64,000 nt of DNA from contig NZ_PGFF01000001.1 in NCBI RefSeq assembly GCF_002797715.1, forward strand, positions 372,001 through 436,000, read 5' to 3'. Made by a program: the position numbers and the translations under genes. The notes beneath the pieces were generated by a model. The model was not told the DNA's origin and did not search any database. It saw nothing but the letters and a program-made list of their open reading frames with translations. This document shows, in pieces, positions 41,787-50,243 of this stretch. Every line of letters starts with the position of its first letter. Position 1 is the stretch's first letter. The stretch comes from Diaminobutyricimonas aerilata. GTDB lineage: Bacteria; Actinomycetota; Actinomycetes; Actinomycetales; Microbacteriaceae.

Positions 41787-43160
41787 GTGTCCGCGCTCGC
41801 CCAGGTGCGCCCCCGGATCGCCGAGATCCTCGCCCGGTACCAGACCCCCGGCGCAACAGTCGGCATCCTGCACCGTGGTGAGCTCACCGAGCTCGCTTAC
41901 GGCGTGAAAGACATCACCACCGGAGAGCCCGTGGCGTCCGACACGGTGTTCCAGTGCGGGTCGTTGACGAAGTCGTGGACGGCGCTGGCTTTCATGCAGC
42001 TCGTCGACGAAGGCGAAGTGGCGCTGGATGAACCGGTGCGTAGCTACCTACCGGAATTCCGGGTGGCCGACCCGGCCGTGAGCGCCCAGGTGACGTCACG
42101 GCAGTTGCTCAATCACACGAGCGGGATCGAGGAGTCCTTCGGTGACCCGGGCGACGACGACGACGTGTACGAGCGGATGGTCGAGGCCGTCGCGGATGCG
42201 CCCCAGGTCAGCCCCTTCGGCTCCGTCCATGGATACAGCGCCGCCCTCGGGTACGCGATCCTCGCCCGCATCATGGAGGTCATCGACGGCAAGCCCTGGC
42301 ACCGGATCATGGCCGAGCGGCTCTTCACCCCGATGGGGATCACCGACACCCACGCCTGGCGCGAAGAGGTCGACACGGCCCGTGCAGCCCGCGGCCACCT
42401 GATCCGCTCGCTCGGCGAGGGACCGATCCCCACGCCAGTGGACGACCTGCCCCGTGCGTTCGGCGCTGGCGGCGCGATCACCTCCACCATCCGTGACGTG
42501 CTCGCCCTGGCTCACGTCTACCTTCACGCCGGCCTCGCCCCGAACGGCCAGCGCATCGTGTCCGCGGCCGCGATACGCGAGATGACGACCTCACGGGTGC
42601 CGATCCCCGACCCCTACACTCTCGGCCGAGAATGGGCGCTCGGCCTCGTCGTCGCCGACTGGCACGGGCACACCGTCTATGGACACGACGGCAGCACGAT
42701 CGGGCAGAACGCCCGCCTGCGCATCCTCCCTGACGATGACCTCGCGTTGGCCCTGCTCAGCAACGGCGACCCTCGCGAAGGCCGCCACACGGAGATCTTC
42801 AACCTCATCCTCGAGCAGTTGGGGACCGTCACCATCCCCCCGCTGCCGACCCCCGACCCGAGCATCGTCCTCGACCCGGCGCGCTACGTCGGCGTGTTCG
42901 AACGACCCGGCACCCGTTTCGAGGTCACCGCGGAACAGGGCACGCTCCAGCTCCACCTCGAGGTCGACTCCATGCAGGCGGCGATCATGGGCACACCCGA
43001 CCGCATCACCCACGACCTCCTTCCCATCGACGACACCCACTTCCTCATGCCGCCGAACACGCTGCTCGAGGAAGCGCAGACGGCGGCGATCTTCGGCTTC
43101 CGTGACGGGCGCGCCCACTACCTCCACACCAACGCCCGTCTCCACCCTCGGAGATCGTGA
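41787..43160 (+). CDS. Serine beta-lactamase-like hydrolase
   Basis: 457 residues from GTG 41787; an ATG at 41694 inside the preceding gene is possible but less likely. Beta-lactamase/class C-like fold: SLTK as the Ser-x-x-Lys catalytic motif, GYSAALGYAI as the Tyr motif, and GHDGSTIG in place of the KTG/HxG box. A C-terminal extra domain (DPARYVGVFERPGTRFEVTAEQGTLQLHLEVDS) is like that in CubicO-type esterases. No signal peptide seen. Substrate unknown. Last gene of the cassette; a 5-bp hairpin follows at 43194-43205. Confidence 0.85.
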   Translation: MSALAQVRPRIAEILARYQTPGATVGILHRGELTELAYGVKDITTGEPVASDTVFQCGSLTKSWTALAFMQLVDEGEVALDEPVRSYLPEFRVADPAVSAQVTSRQLLNHTSGIEESFGDPGDDDDVYERMVEAVADAPQVSPFGSVHGYSAALGYAILARIMEVIDGKPWHRIMAERLFTPMGITDTHAWREEVDTARAARGHLIRSLGEGPIPTPVDDLPRAFGAGGAITSTIRDVLALAHVYLHAGLAPNGQRIVSAAAIREMTTSRVPIPDPYTLGREWALGLVVADWHGHTVYGHDGSTIGQNARLRILPDDDLALALLSNGDPREGRHTEIFNLILEQLGTVTIPPLPTPDPSIVLDPARYVGVFERPGTRFEVTAEQGTLQLHLEVDSMQAAIMGTPDRITHDLLPIDDTHFLMPPNTLLEEAQTAAIFGFRDGRAHYLHTNARLHPRRS

Positions 43161-43213
43161 GGGCCCGCACCGTGCATCGCAACGTGCCGCTCACCCCTGA
43201 AGGGGCGATGCGT

Positions 43214-43234
43214 CTAGTCGACGAGCGCGCCGAG
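43214..43234. repeat. Right 21-bp direct repeat (attR-like)
   Basis: Forms the last codons and TAG stop of the pentapeptide-repeat gene. Identical to 40405-40425, 2,809 bp away. Confidence 0.7.
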
Positions 43235-43804
43235 CGACTCGGCCACCGTCACCGCGAGGGCGGCGTCGATGTGCACGCCGCGCCAGTCGATGCCCGCGAG
43301 GGTCGCGCCGGCCGCATCCGCGCCGACGAGGTCCGCGCCGCGCAACCGGGCGCGGGAGAGGGTCGCCTGCACGAGCGACGCGCCCCGGAACGACGCCTTC
43401 TCGAGGCGCGCATCCGTGAAGTCGGCTTCGTCGAGCTTGACGCCCGCGAACGACACCTCGCGCAGGTCCGCGGCGAACAGGCTCGTGAGACTCCAGTCGC
43501 CTCCGACGACGGTGAGCGGACGCAGCGCGCATCCCATGAACTGGCTGCCCGAGAGCTTGCAGTGCTCGAACGTCGCGTCGAACATGCTCACCTCGCGGAA
43601 GGTGCACGTGGCGAACCGGGTCGAGCGGTGCACGGATGCGTTGAGGCGGCCGCCGAGGAACTCGCAGCCGTCGAAGACGGTGCCGGCGGTCACGACCTCG
43701 GTGAGGTCGCAGTCGATGAAGACGCAGCGCTCGAAGCGTTCCGCTCCGAACGTGCGTCCGTACCAGTCCTCGGACTGGAAGGTGCGTCCGCTAGACGGTT
43801 CCAT
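43214..43804 (-). CDS. Pentapeptide-repeat protein
   Basis: 196 residues. Repeats of the A(D/N)LXX type run through the protein: [94 protein letters not shown]. This predicts a right-handed quadrilateral beta-helix. Resembles Qnr/MfpA-type proteins in architecture, but gyrase protection cannot be claimed. The start overlaps the upp stop by 14 nt. The 3' end is the cassette junction. Confidence 0.9.
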   Translation of the reverse strand: MEPSSGRTFQSEDWYGRTFGAERFERCVFIDCDLTEVVTAGTVFDGCEFLGGRLNASVHRSTRFATCTFREVSMFDATFEHCKLSGSQFMGCALRPLTVVGGDWSLTSLFAADLREVSFAGVKLDEADFTDARLEKASFRGASLVQATLSRARLRGADLVGADAAGATLAGIDWRGVHIDAALAVTVAESLGALVD

Positions 43805-44423
43805 ACAGCCGGTCGCCGGCGTCGCCGAGCCCGGGCACGATGTAGCCGACCTCGTTGAGCTTCTCGTCGAGCGCGCCGAGCACGATGGTCACGTCGCGGC
43901 CCTGGGTCGCCTTCTCGACGGCGGCGAGCCCCTCCGGGGCCGCGATCAGGCAGATCGCGGTCACATCCACCGCTCCGCGGTCGAAGAGGTACTCGATCGC
44001 GGCGATGAGCGAGCCGCCGGTGGCGAGCATCGGGTCGAGCACGAACGTCTGGCGGTTCGAGAGGTCGTCGGGGAGGCGCTCGGCGTAGATGTCGGGCTGC
44101 AGCGTCTCTTCGTTGCGCACCATGCCGAGGAATCCGACCTCGGCGGTGGGCACGAGCTTGACCATGCCGTCGAGCATGCCGAGGCCGGCGCGCAGGATCG
44201 GCACGACGAGCGGACGCGGGTCGGCGATCGCGACGCCGGTCGTGGTGGCGACGGGCGTCTCGATGGTCACGTCGACCGTGCGCACGGACCGCGTCGCCTC
44301 GTAGGCGAGCAGGGTCACGAGCTCTTCGGTGAGGTTGCGGAAGGTGGGCGACGGGGTGGACTTGTCGCGCAGCACCGAGAGCTTGTGGGTGATGAGCGGA
44401 TGGTCGGCGACGTGGACTCGCAT
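43791..44423 (-). CDS. upp: Uracil phosphoribosyltransferase
   Basis: 210 residues. Pyrimidine salvage, uracil plus PRPP to UMP. PRPP loop [16 protein letters not shown], uracil-binding C-terminus [11 protein letters not shown], and the N-terminal [24 protein letters not shown] of bacterial Upp. ATG 44423 is 6 nt after TAGGTT, thus leaderless in layout. Divergent from tadA with only 27 nt between. Confidence 0.96.
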   Translation of the reverse strand: MRVHVADHPLITHKLSVLRDKSTPSPTFRNLTEELVTLLAYEATRSVRTVDVTIETPVATTTGVAIADPRPLVVPILRAGLGMLDGMVKLVPTAEVGFLGMVRNEETLQPDIYAERLPDDLSNRQTFVLDPMLATGGSLIAAIEYLFDRGAVDVTAICLIAAPEGLAAVEKATQGRDVTIVLGALDEKLNEVGYIVPGLGDAGDRLYGTV

Positions 44424-44429
44424 AAGGTC

Positions 44430-44435
44430 AACCTA
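44430..44435 (-). promoter_or_regulatory. Leaderless-type -10 box
   Basis: TAGGTT on the minus strand, 6 nt before ATG 44423 of upp. Confidence 0.5.
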
Positions 44436-44450
44436 TCGTCAGGAGGGCAT

Positions 44451-44903
44451 GTGGACGGGGTCGGCAGCTGGATGCGCGAGGCGCTCGCCGAGGCGCGGTT
44501 GGCGCTCGACACGGGCGACGTGCCGGTCGGGGCGATCGTGCTCGACGGCAGCGGCGCGGTGATCGGCCGTGGCCGCAACGAACGCGAGCTGCGGCAGGAT
44601 CCGACGGCCCACGCCGAGGTGCTCGCGCTGCGCGAGGCGGCCGCGGCGACGGGGGACTGGCACCTCACCGACGCGACGCTCGTCGTGACGCTCGAGCCGT
44701 GCGTCATGTGCGCGGGCGCGATCCTCTCCGCCCGCGTGCCGCGGGTCGTGTTCGGCGCGTGGGACGAGAAGGCGGGCGCCGTCGGCAGCGTCTACGACGT
44801 GCTGCGCGACCGCCGGCTGCCGCACACCGTGGAGGTCTTCGCCGGCGTCGACGCCGACGCCTCCGCGGCCCTGCTCACGGAGTTCTTCGAAGCGCGCCGC
44901 TGA
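44451..44903 (+). CDS. tadA: tRNA-specific adenosine-34 deaminase
   Basis: 150 residues from GTG 44451, fixed by AGGAGG 4 nt upstream. Deaminase zinc site: TAHAEVLAL (His and catalytic Glu) and EPCVMCAGAILSARV (two Cys). Converts A34 to inosine in the tRNA-Arg anticodon. End of the transcript is a 23-bp hairpin (44915-44978). Confidence 0.94.
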   Translation: MDGVGSWMREALAEARLALDTGDVPVGAIVLDGSGAVIGRGRNERELRQDPTAHAEVLALREAAAATGDWHLTDATLVVTLEPCVMCAGAILSARVPRVVFGAWDEKAGAVGSVYDVLRDRRLPHTVEVFAGVDADASAALLTEFFEARR

Positions 44904-44914
44904 ACTCCCGTCCC

Positions 44915-44978
44915 CGGTGAGTTGCGGACTTCTGCGGGAATGACGCGCGCCGAAGCCGCAGATGTCCGCAACTCACCG
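44915..44978. terminator. Long inverted repeat between convergent genes
   Basis: Arms 44915-44937 and 44956-44978 pair over 23 bp with one mismatch (CGGTGAGTTGCGGAC is the outer part). The loop is 18 nt. It lies between tadA and the CDF gene, which converge, and so can serve as a bidirectional terminator. The length is more like a dispersed palindromic element. Confidence 0.65.
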
Positions 44979-45003
44979 ACTGGGGTGGAGGCGTGGGGCC
45001 GGG

Positions 45004-45966
45004 TCAGTCGGCGGCTTTGATGACGATCGCGTCGGTCGACGGGTTGTCGGCGCCCGCCGGCAGGTACACGTCGGGCTCGAGGTAGATGACGCGGGCAGTG
45101 GGCACCTGCTCGCGGATCGCCGTCTCGAGCGCGTTGATCGACGTGGCGACCTCGGTGAGGCGGGTCTGACGCGGGAAGGCGACCTTCGCGCCGACGAGCA
45201 GCTCGTCGGGTCCGAGGTAGAGGGTCTTCAGGTGGATGAGTGCCTCGACCTCGGGGTGCTGGTTGATCACCCCGCGGATCTTCGCCACATCCGCGGCGCT
45301 CGCGCCCTCGCCCACGAGCAGGCTCTTGGTCTCGACGCCGAGGATGATCGCCACGACGATGAGCAGCACGCCGATCGCGATCGTGCCGATGCCGTCCCAC
45401 ATGGCGTCGCCGGTGAGCACGGTGACGCCGACTCCGACGAACGCGAACACGAGGCCGAGCAGCGCCGCGGTGTCTTCGAGCAGCACGACGGGGAGCTCGG
45501 GCGCCTTCGCGCGCCGCACGAACTGCACCCACGACTGGTTGCCCTTCAGCGGGCGGGACTCGCGGATGGCGGTCCGCAACGAGAACGACTCGAGCACGAT
45601 CGCCACGGCGAGCACGAGCAGCGGCAGCCACCACTGCTCGAGCGGGTGGGGGTGGGTGAGCTTCTCCACGCCCTCGTAGAGCGAGAACACGCCGCCGACG
45701 GCGAACAGGATGATCGACACGACGAACGCGTAGACGAAGCGCTCGCGACCGTAGCCGAACGGATGCGCCTCATCCGCCGCCCGACGCGCCTTGCGTCCGC
45801 CGAGCAGCAGCAGCAGCTGGTTGCCGGAATCGGCGAGCGAGTGCACGCCTTCGGCGAGCATCGAGCTCGACCCCGAGAACGCCCACGCGATGAACTTGGT
45901 GATCGCGATGCCGACGTTCGCCAGCAGTGCCGCGATGATGGCCTTGCTGCCACCCGATGCGCTCAT
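45004..45966 (-). CDS. Cation diffusion facilitator transporter
   Basis: 320 residues. Six membrane segments. The segment-2 metal site reads SLADSGNQLLLLLG; RRAADEAHPFGYGRERFVYAFV is the standard loop. Segment 5 ELPVVLLEDTAALLGLVFAFVG holds the second Asp pair (ED). The C-terminal cytoplasmic domain includes TLYLGPDELLVGAKVAF. Exports Zn, Fe or Mn using the proton gradient. ATG 45966 with AAGGGCGG. Confidence 0.92.
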   Translation of the reverse strand: MSASGGSKAIIAALLANVGIAITKFIAWAFSGSSSMLAEGVHSLADSGNQLLLLLGGRKARRAADEAHPFGYGRERFVYAFVVSIILFAVGGVFSLYEGVEKLTHPHPLEQWWLPLLVLAVAIVLESFSLRTAIRESRPLKGNQSWVQFVRRAKAPELPVVLLEDTAALLGLVFAFVGVGVTVLTGDAMWDGIGTIAIGVLLIVVAIILGVETKSLLVGEGASAADVAKIRGVINQHPEVEALIHLKTLYLGPDELLVGAKVAFPRQTRLTEVATSINALETAIREQVPTARVIYLEPDVYLPAGADNPSTDAIVIKAAD

Positions 45967-45996
45967 GGTCCGCCCTTCCCGGTGCTTCTCCCAAGT

Positions 45997-46002
45997 TACA
46001 CT
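45997..46002 (+). promoter_or_regulatory. Leaderless-type -10 box
   Basis: TACACT followed by 6 nt and GTG 46009 of proC. Confidence 0.6.
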
Positions 46003-46008
46003 CGGCGC

Positions 46009-46833
46009 GTGAGCGACTCCCTCCCCACCATCGCCATCCTCGGAGCGGGTTCGATGGGCGGCGCGATCCTCGGCGGGCTCCGCTCGGTGGAGGTCGACGG
46101 CGGCATCCGCGTCACGAACCGCACCGCCGCGAAAGCCGACGCGATCACCGGCGAGAACGTGTTCTCACTCGCCACCGAGGTCGACGCCGACGCGAACCGC
46201 CGGGCGGTGTCGGGCGCGCGCATCGTGGTGCTCGGCGTCAAGCCGGTGGGCATCGTGCCGCTGCTGACCGAGATCGCGGATGCGCTCGAGCCGGATGCGG
46301 CGGTCGTGAGCGTCGCGGCCGGCGTGCCGCTCGCGGCGATGGAGGCGGTGTGGGGCGGTGCGCTGCTGCGCGCGATGCCGAACACCCCGTCGCTCGTCGG
46401 GCGCGGCGTCACCGGCGTGGCGTCCGGTTCCCGGGCGGGGGAGTCGGACCTCGCGCTCGTGGTGCGCCTGTTCGAGACGGTGGGCTCGGTGCTCGTCGTG
46501 GAGGAGTCGCGCATCGACGCCCTCAGCACGATCTCCGGGTCGGGTCCTGCGTACGTCTTCTACCTGATCGAGCAACTCACTCGCACCGCCATCGATGCCG
46601 GCTTCACGCCGGAGGAGGCGGCGCTCATGGTGAACGACACGTTCCTCGGCGCCGCGGAACTGCTGCGCGCCTCCGGCGTCCCCCCGCAGGAGCTGCGTCG
46701 TCGGGTCACGAGCCCGAACGGCACCACGGAGCGTGCGATCGCGGAGCTCGAGACCGCGGACCTGAAGTCGCTCTTCGACCGGGCGACCGCATCCGCCCTC
46801 GCTCGCGCGAAGGAGATCGCGGCCGGCGCCTGA
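46009..46833 (+). CDS. proC: Pyrroline-5-carboxylate reductase
   Basis: 274 residues. Final step of proline synthesis. Rossmann start IAILGAGSMGGAILGGL, NAD(P) region VVLGVKPVGI, RAMPNTPSLVGRG, and the signature ISGSGPAYVFYLIEQLTRTAIDAGFTPEEA...VTSPNGTTERAI. Leaderless promoter upstream. Confidence 0.96.
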   Translation: MSDSLPTIAILGAGSMGGAILGGLRSVEVDGGIRVTNRTAAKADAITGENVFSLATEVDADANRRAVSGARIVVLGVKPVGIVPLLTEIADALEPDAAVVSVAAGVPLAAMEAVWGGALLRAMPNTPSLVGRGVTGVASGSRAGESDLALVVRLFETVGSVLVVEESRIDALSTISGSGPAYVFYLIEQLTRTAIDAGFTPEEAALMVNDTFLGAAELLRASGVPPQELRRRVTSPNGTTERAIAELETADLKSLFDRATASALARAKEIAAGA

Positions 46834-46860
46834 CCCGCCCGGGAGCTCGCGAGCTGCGCC

Positions 46861-46896
46861 GGTCGGGTAGGCCGTTCACGGCCGTATCGAGACCTC
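46861..46896. repeat. 36-bp repeat, copy 1
   Basis: Begins GGTCGGGTAGGCCGTTCACG and ends GGCCGTATCGAGACCTC. The middle GGCCGT-TC-ACGGCC is palindromic. One base differs from copy 2. Confidence 0.75.
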
Positions 46897-47156
46897 GGAG
46901 GGCGTCCGTCGTCGGACTGCGCGGTATGGACGTGCCGCGCGTTCTCCACGGTGCCGCCGACACTTCCGCGGCGGGCGAAAGGATGCGCGGCACCCGTCGA
47001 TCGCGGTCGGCGCCCGACCCGCCCCCGGAGCCCGCGACGACCCGCCTCGGGAGCCCGCGATGGCCCACGCGGGTCGGCGAGTTGGCGAAAACCACGCGAA
47101 CGGGTTCGCCTTGGCGATGTTCTCGCCGACTCGAGGATCGAGTCGCGATGCTCGCC

Positions 47157-47192
47157 GGTCGAGTAGGCCGTTCACGGCCGTATCGAGACCTC
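47157..47192. repeat. 36-bp repeat, copy 2
   Basis: Begins GGTCGAGTAGGCCGTTCACG. Same orientation as copy 1, 296 bp away. It belongs to a style of GGTCGAGTA...TATCGAGACC element that I associate with Microbacteriaceae genomes (recollection). Confidence 0.75.
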
Positions 47193-47230
47193 CATGGGGG
47201 CGCCCGACGTCGGAGTGCGGGAGGGCGGGG

Positions 47231-47902
47231 TCAGCCCTGCACGGAGGCGAAGCGCTCGATCGCGCCGCTCGTGCCCGACACGATGATGAGGTCGTGGTTC
47301 GAGATCACGGTCTCGGGGGTGGCGTAGGTGAAATCCTTGCCCGGAGGCTTGACCCCCACGACCGTCACGCCGAACTTGCGCCGCACCTGCGACTCCCCGA
47401 GCGGCAGACCCCGGATGGGCTTCGGCGGGTACATCTTCACGATGGCGAAGTCGTCATCGAACTCGATGAAGTCGAGCATCCGCCCCGACACGAGGTGCGC
47501 GACGCGCTCGCCGGCCTCCGCCTCGGGGTAGATCACGTGGTTGGCTCCGATGCGCGCGAGGATCTTGCCGTGCGACTGGCTGATGGCCTTCGCCCAGATC
47601 TGCGGGATCTTGAGGTCGACGAGGTTCGCGGTGATGAGCACCGACGCCTCGATCGACGAGCCGACTGCCACGACCGCGATCGCGAACTCCTGCGCACCGA
47701 TCTGGCGGAGGGCGTCGATGCTGCGCGCATCCGCCTGCACGGCGTGGGTGACCCGCTCCGACCACTTCTGCACGAGACCCGCGTCCGCGTCGACGGCGAG
47801 CACCTCGCGGTCGAGACGGTCGAGTTGGCCGGCGGTGGCCGCGCCGAAGCGTCCGAGTCCGATCACGAGCACCGGGGCGTCGTGCGGGATCTTCTCAACC
47901 AA
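47231..47902 (-). CDS. Potassium uptake regulatory subunit (TrkA/KtrA)
   Basis: 223 residues from TTG 47902, with AGGAGAGG 6 nt upstream, overlapping the channel-gene stop by 8 nt. RCK_N domain: VLVIGLGRFGAATAGQL with acidic VDAD for the ribose, then RCK_C from about residue 140 (FAIVKMYPPKPIRGLPLGESQVRRKFGVTVVGV). Gates the KtrB-like channel in response to nucleotides. Confidence 0.92.
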   Translation of the reverse strand: MVEKIPHDAPVLVIGLGRFGAATAGQLDRLDREVLAVDADAGLVQKWSERVTHAVQADARSIDALRQIGAQEFAIAVVAVGSSIEASVLITANLVDLKIPQIWAKAISQSHGKILARIGANHVIYPEAEAGERVAHLVSGRMLDFIEFDDDFAIVKMYPPKPIRGLPLGESQVRRKFGVTVVGVKPPGKDFTYATPETVISNHDLIIVSGTSGAIERFASVQG

Positions 47903-49316
47903 CGATCGGCCTCTCCTCGGCGTGCCGGAACAACTGTCGCCGCTGGCTGGCGGCGAGCGCCGCGGCGAGCGTCACTGTACCAATGCGTCCCATGAACATC
48001 GTCGCGGCGAGCACGTACTGTCCGGAGTCCGGCAACGCCGCCGTCAGCCCCGTCGACAGGCCCGAGGTCGCGAAGGCGGAGATCACGTCGAACAGCACGT
48101 GATCCAGCGGAGCCTTCGAGATCTGCAGGATGATGATCGACGCCGCCGCGACGGTCGTCGCGCCCCAGAGCACCACGCTCACGCCGAGGCGCAGCACATC
48201 CGACGGCACGCGCCGTTCGAACGACTCCATCTCGTCGTTTCCGCGCGCCTCCGCGAACGCGGCGAGGAACAGCACGGCGAGCGTGGTGACCTTGATGCCG
48301 CCGGCGGTCGACGCGGATCCGCCGCCGATGAACATGAGCATGTCGGCGACGAGCAGGCTCGAGCCGTTGAGCTCGGCGATGTCGATCGTCGCGAAGCCGC
48401 CCGACCGCGTCATCATCGACAGGAACAGCGCCTGCAGAATCTGCTGCCCCGGATCGAGGGCGCCGAAGGTGTCGCGGTTGTCGAGTTCGAGCAGGTAGAA
48501 GGCGAAGCCGCCGAGCACGAACAGCAGCAGCGTGGTGACGAGGGTGAGCTTCACGTGCAGCGACCAGCGCCGCGGCTCCTTGTGGTTGCGCAGCAGGGCG
48601 TAGATCACCGGGAAGCCGATCGCGCCGAGGAAGACGCCGACCATGATGAGCCCGAGGAACCAGATGTCGCTCGCGTACGGCTCGATGCCTTCGCTCGTCG
48701 GCAGGAATCCGGTGTTCGTGAACGCCATCACCGAGAAGTAGAACGACTGGTAGAGGGCGTCGAGCAGCGGCACGCCCTCGATCAGGATGCGCGGCAGCAG
48801 CAGCAGCGCGACCGCCACCTCGATCACGAGGGCGCTGACCGCGACGGTCAGCAGCAGGCTTCCCGTCTCGCCGAGACGCACGGCCTGCGCTTCGGTGACG
48901 CCCTTGCGGATGCGCAGCGGGTTGGCGTCGCTCGCCGCGAGGAGCCGCTGACGCAGCCCGAGCTTGCGGGAGATGACGAGACCGAGGATCGAGGCGACCG
49001 TGAGCACGCCGATGCCGCCGATCTGCACACCGAGCAGGATGACGCTGTGGCCGAAGCCCGACCAGTAGGTGGCCATGTCGACCGTGCTGAGCCCGGTGAC
49101 GCAGATGACCGAGACGGCCGTGAAGACCGCGTCGGCGAGGGGCGGCACTTCGCCGCTCGCCGTCGAGATGGGCAGCGAGAGCAGCCCCGTGAACAGCACG
49201 ATGAGGCCGGCGAAGATGTAGATGCCGAAACGCGCCGGGGTACCCGCGGCGATGCGGTCGATCGAGTCCCGGATGCGGCCCAGGACGGACTTGCGCTTTA
49301 CGGGCGTGCTGCCCAT
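47895..49316 (-). CDS. Potassium transporter channel subunit (TrkH/KtrB)
   Basis: 473 residues. I chose ATG 49316 because GGAAGGAAG precedes it; ATG 49352 has no good RBS. Four M1-P-M2 repeats with filter-loop glycines: SVICVTGLSTVD, VMAFTNTGFLPT, SMMTRSGGFATID, and ISAFATSGLSTGL. The middle segment after repeat 3 carries GGGSASTAGGIK. Potassium uptake by KtrAB; first gene of a two-gene operon. Confidence 0.93.
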   Translation of the reverse strand: MGSTPVKRKSVLGRIRDSIDRIAAGTPARFGIYIFAGLIVLFTGLLSLPISTASGEVPPLADAVFTAVSVICVTGLSTVDMATYWSGFGHSVILLGVQIGGIGVLTVASILGLVISRKLGLRQRLLAASDANPLRIRKGVTEAQAVRLGETGSLLLTVAVSALVIEVAVALLLLPRILIEGVPLLDALYQSFYFSVMAFTNTGFLPTSEGIEPYASDIWFLGLIMVGVFLGAIGFPVIYALLRNHKEPRRWSLHVKLTLVTTLLLFVLGGFAFYLLELDNRDTFGALDPGQQILQALFLSMMTRSGGFATIDIAELNGSSLLVADMLMFIGGGSASTAGGIKVTTLAVLFLAAFAEARGNDEMESFERRVPSDVLRLGVSVVLWGATTVAAASIIILQISKAPLDHVLFDVISAFATSGLSTGLTAALPDSGQYVLAATMFMGRIGTVTLAAALAASQRRQLFRHAEERPIVG

Positions 49317-49389
49317 CCGCTTCCTTCCCGTCGGGCGACGAACCGACGACATGGTAACCCCGGCCCCCGGCGCTCACGGACCCGTTGGA

Positions 49390-49395
49390 TACCCT
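49390..49395 (+). promoter_or_regulatory. Leaderless-type -10 box
   Basis: TACCCT followed by 6 nt and GTG 49402. Confidence 0.5.
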
Positions 49396-49401
49396 GGGCG
49401 G

Positions 49402-49845
49402 GTGCCCGACATCTTCGACGTGATCGCCGACGCCACCCGCCGCGACATCCTGGCCGCGCTGCTCGAGAGCCGCAGCGGCGGTGACACCGCCGCGGGAGAG
49501 CTCAGTGTGGGGCAGCTCGTCGAGCGGCTGAGCATCAGCCAGCCCACCGTGTCCAAGCACCTCAAGGTGCTGCGCGACCACGGGCTCGTCACGGTGCGCG
49601 ATGCCGCACAGCACCGGTACTACCGGGTCGACGGCGCCCCGCTCGTCGAGATCGAGAGCTGGATCGCCCCGTTCATCGACGCCGAACTCGATCCGGCGGA
49701 CTCGGATGACACCGCCGTGTTCGCGGCGTGGGCGGGCACCGACGTCGCCGATCGGGTGGGCCGGGCGGCCGCGGAGACCGCCCATCGCGCCTCCGCACCG
49801 CTGCGCGCGGTGAAGCACCTGGTGGACCGCACCGGGCGCCGGTGA
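49402..49845 (+). CDS. ArsR-family regulator
   Basis: 147 residues from GTG 49402. Winged helix: FDVIADATRRDILAALLESRS...LSVGQLVERLSISQPTVSKHLKVLRDHGLVTVRDAAQHRYYRVDGAPL. No Cys, so not a classical metal sensor. The C-terminal helix VGRAAAETAHRASAPLRAVKHLVDR probably dimerises. In many Microbacteriaceae an ArsR gene lies next to bldC, as here (recollection). Confidence 0.9.
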   Translation: MPDIFDVIADATRRDILAALLESRSGGDTAAGELSVGQLVERLSISQPTVSKHLKVLRDHGLVTVRDAAQHRYYRVDGAPLVEIESWIAPFIDAELDPADSDDTAVFAAWAGTDVADRVGRAAAETAHRASAPLRAVKHLVDRTGRR

Positions 49846-49946
49846 GATCCCTCCATTTACACCGCGACACTCCTGCCCCTATATTCGAGTTCCAGCACTC
49901 CAGTCACACCAGCACCGGAGGCACGGCCCCCGGGAGGAGCACGCGC

Positions 49947-50141
49947 ATGTCGCCGGATCTGTCGGATGTGCGTTTCCTCACTGTCGCCGAGGTCGCGCAG
50001 ATGATGCGCGTCTCGAACATGACGGTGTACCGGCTGGTGCATTCGGGCGAGTTGCCGGCCGTGCGTTTCGGCCGGTCGTTCCGCATCCCGGAATCGGCCG
50101 TCGCGATCGCGATCGACGCCGGCAAGCGCGACGTCGGCTGA
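49947..50141 (+). CDS. bldC: BldC-like MerR-type DNA-binding protein
   Basis: 64 residues, RBS GGGAGGAG before ATG 49947. VRFLTVAEVAQMMRVSNMTVYRLVHSGELPAVRFGRSFRIPESAV is the excisionase/MerR-like HTH typical of BldC, with the conserved NMTVYRLVHSGELPA.RFGRSFRIPE. In Streptomyces BldC controls development and binds cooperatively. The core position next to bS22 supports orthology. Confidence 0.92.
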   Translation: MSPDLSDVRFLTVAEVAQMMRVSNMTVYRLVHSGELPAVRFGRSFRIPESAVAIAIDAGKRDVG

Positions 50142-50170
50142 CCCGCTGGTCGGCTCCCCGCGAAACGTAG

Positions 50171-50176
50171 TACACT
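50171..50176 (+). promoter_or_regulatory. -10 box of the bS22 gene
   Basis: TACACT in AGTACACTC; predicts a leader of about 60 nt before ATG 50244. The leader includes TTGTGTTTTCCG and a GC-rich stem region. Confidence 0.5.
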
Positions 50177-50243
50177 CGGCGGGTTGTGTTTTCCGCGGTT
50201 CTGAACGGACCGGTCGGTTCCGTCAGTAGGCAGTGAGGTACAC

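Larger units (their letters stand above)
40405..43234. mobile_element. Putative site-specifically inserted three-gene cassette
   Basis: A 21-bp perfect direct repeat (TAGTCGACGAGCGCGCCGAG plus a leading C) bounds this segment. The right copy is the end of the pentapeptide-repeat gene (encodes LGALVD-stop). Sequence diverges at once on both sides of the repeat. Inside are a regulator, a small protein and a serine hydrolase, with no integrase or transposase. Insertion at a gene 3' end that restores the stop is typical of tyrosine-recombinase att sites. Confidence 0.5.
46834..47230. other. Gene-free stretch with a duplicated 36-bp element
   Basis: About 400 nt between proC and ktrA, which converge, with no supportable gene. 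It contains two near-identical 36-bp copies (46861 and 47157) and GC-rich sequence between them. No other feature seen. Confidence 0.6.

Noticed and set aside
43214-43804. Quinolone-resistance Qnr protein
   Set aside because: The pentapeptide fold is shared by many proteins and nothing specific to gyrase binding can be read.
44951-46008. Plus-strand long open frame upstream of proC
   Set aside because: It is antisense of the CDF transporter with shadow composition; proC starts at GTG 46009 by promoter spacing.
46834-47230. Small gene in the repeat-rich gap
   Set aside because: All frames there read as Arg/Pro-rich noise and run through repeats; no RBS-supported start.
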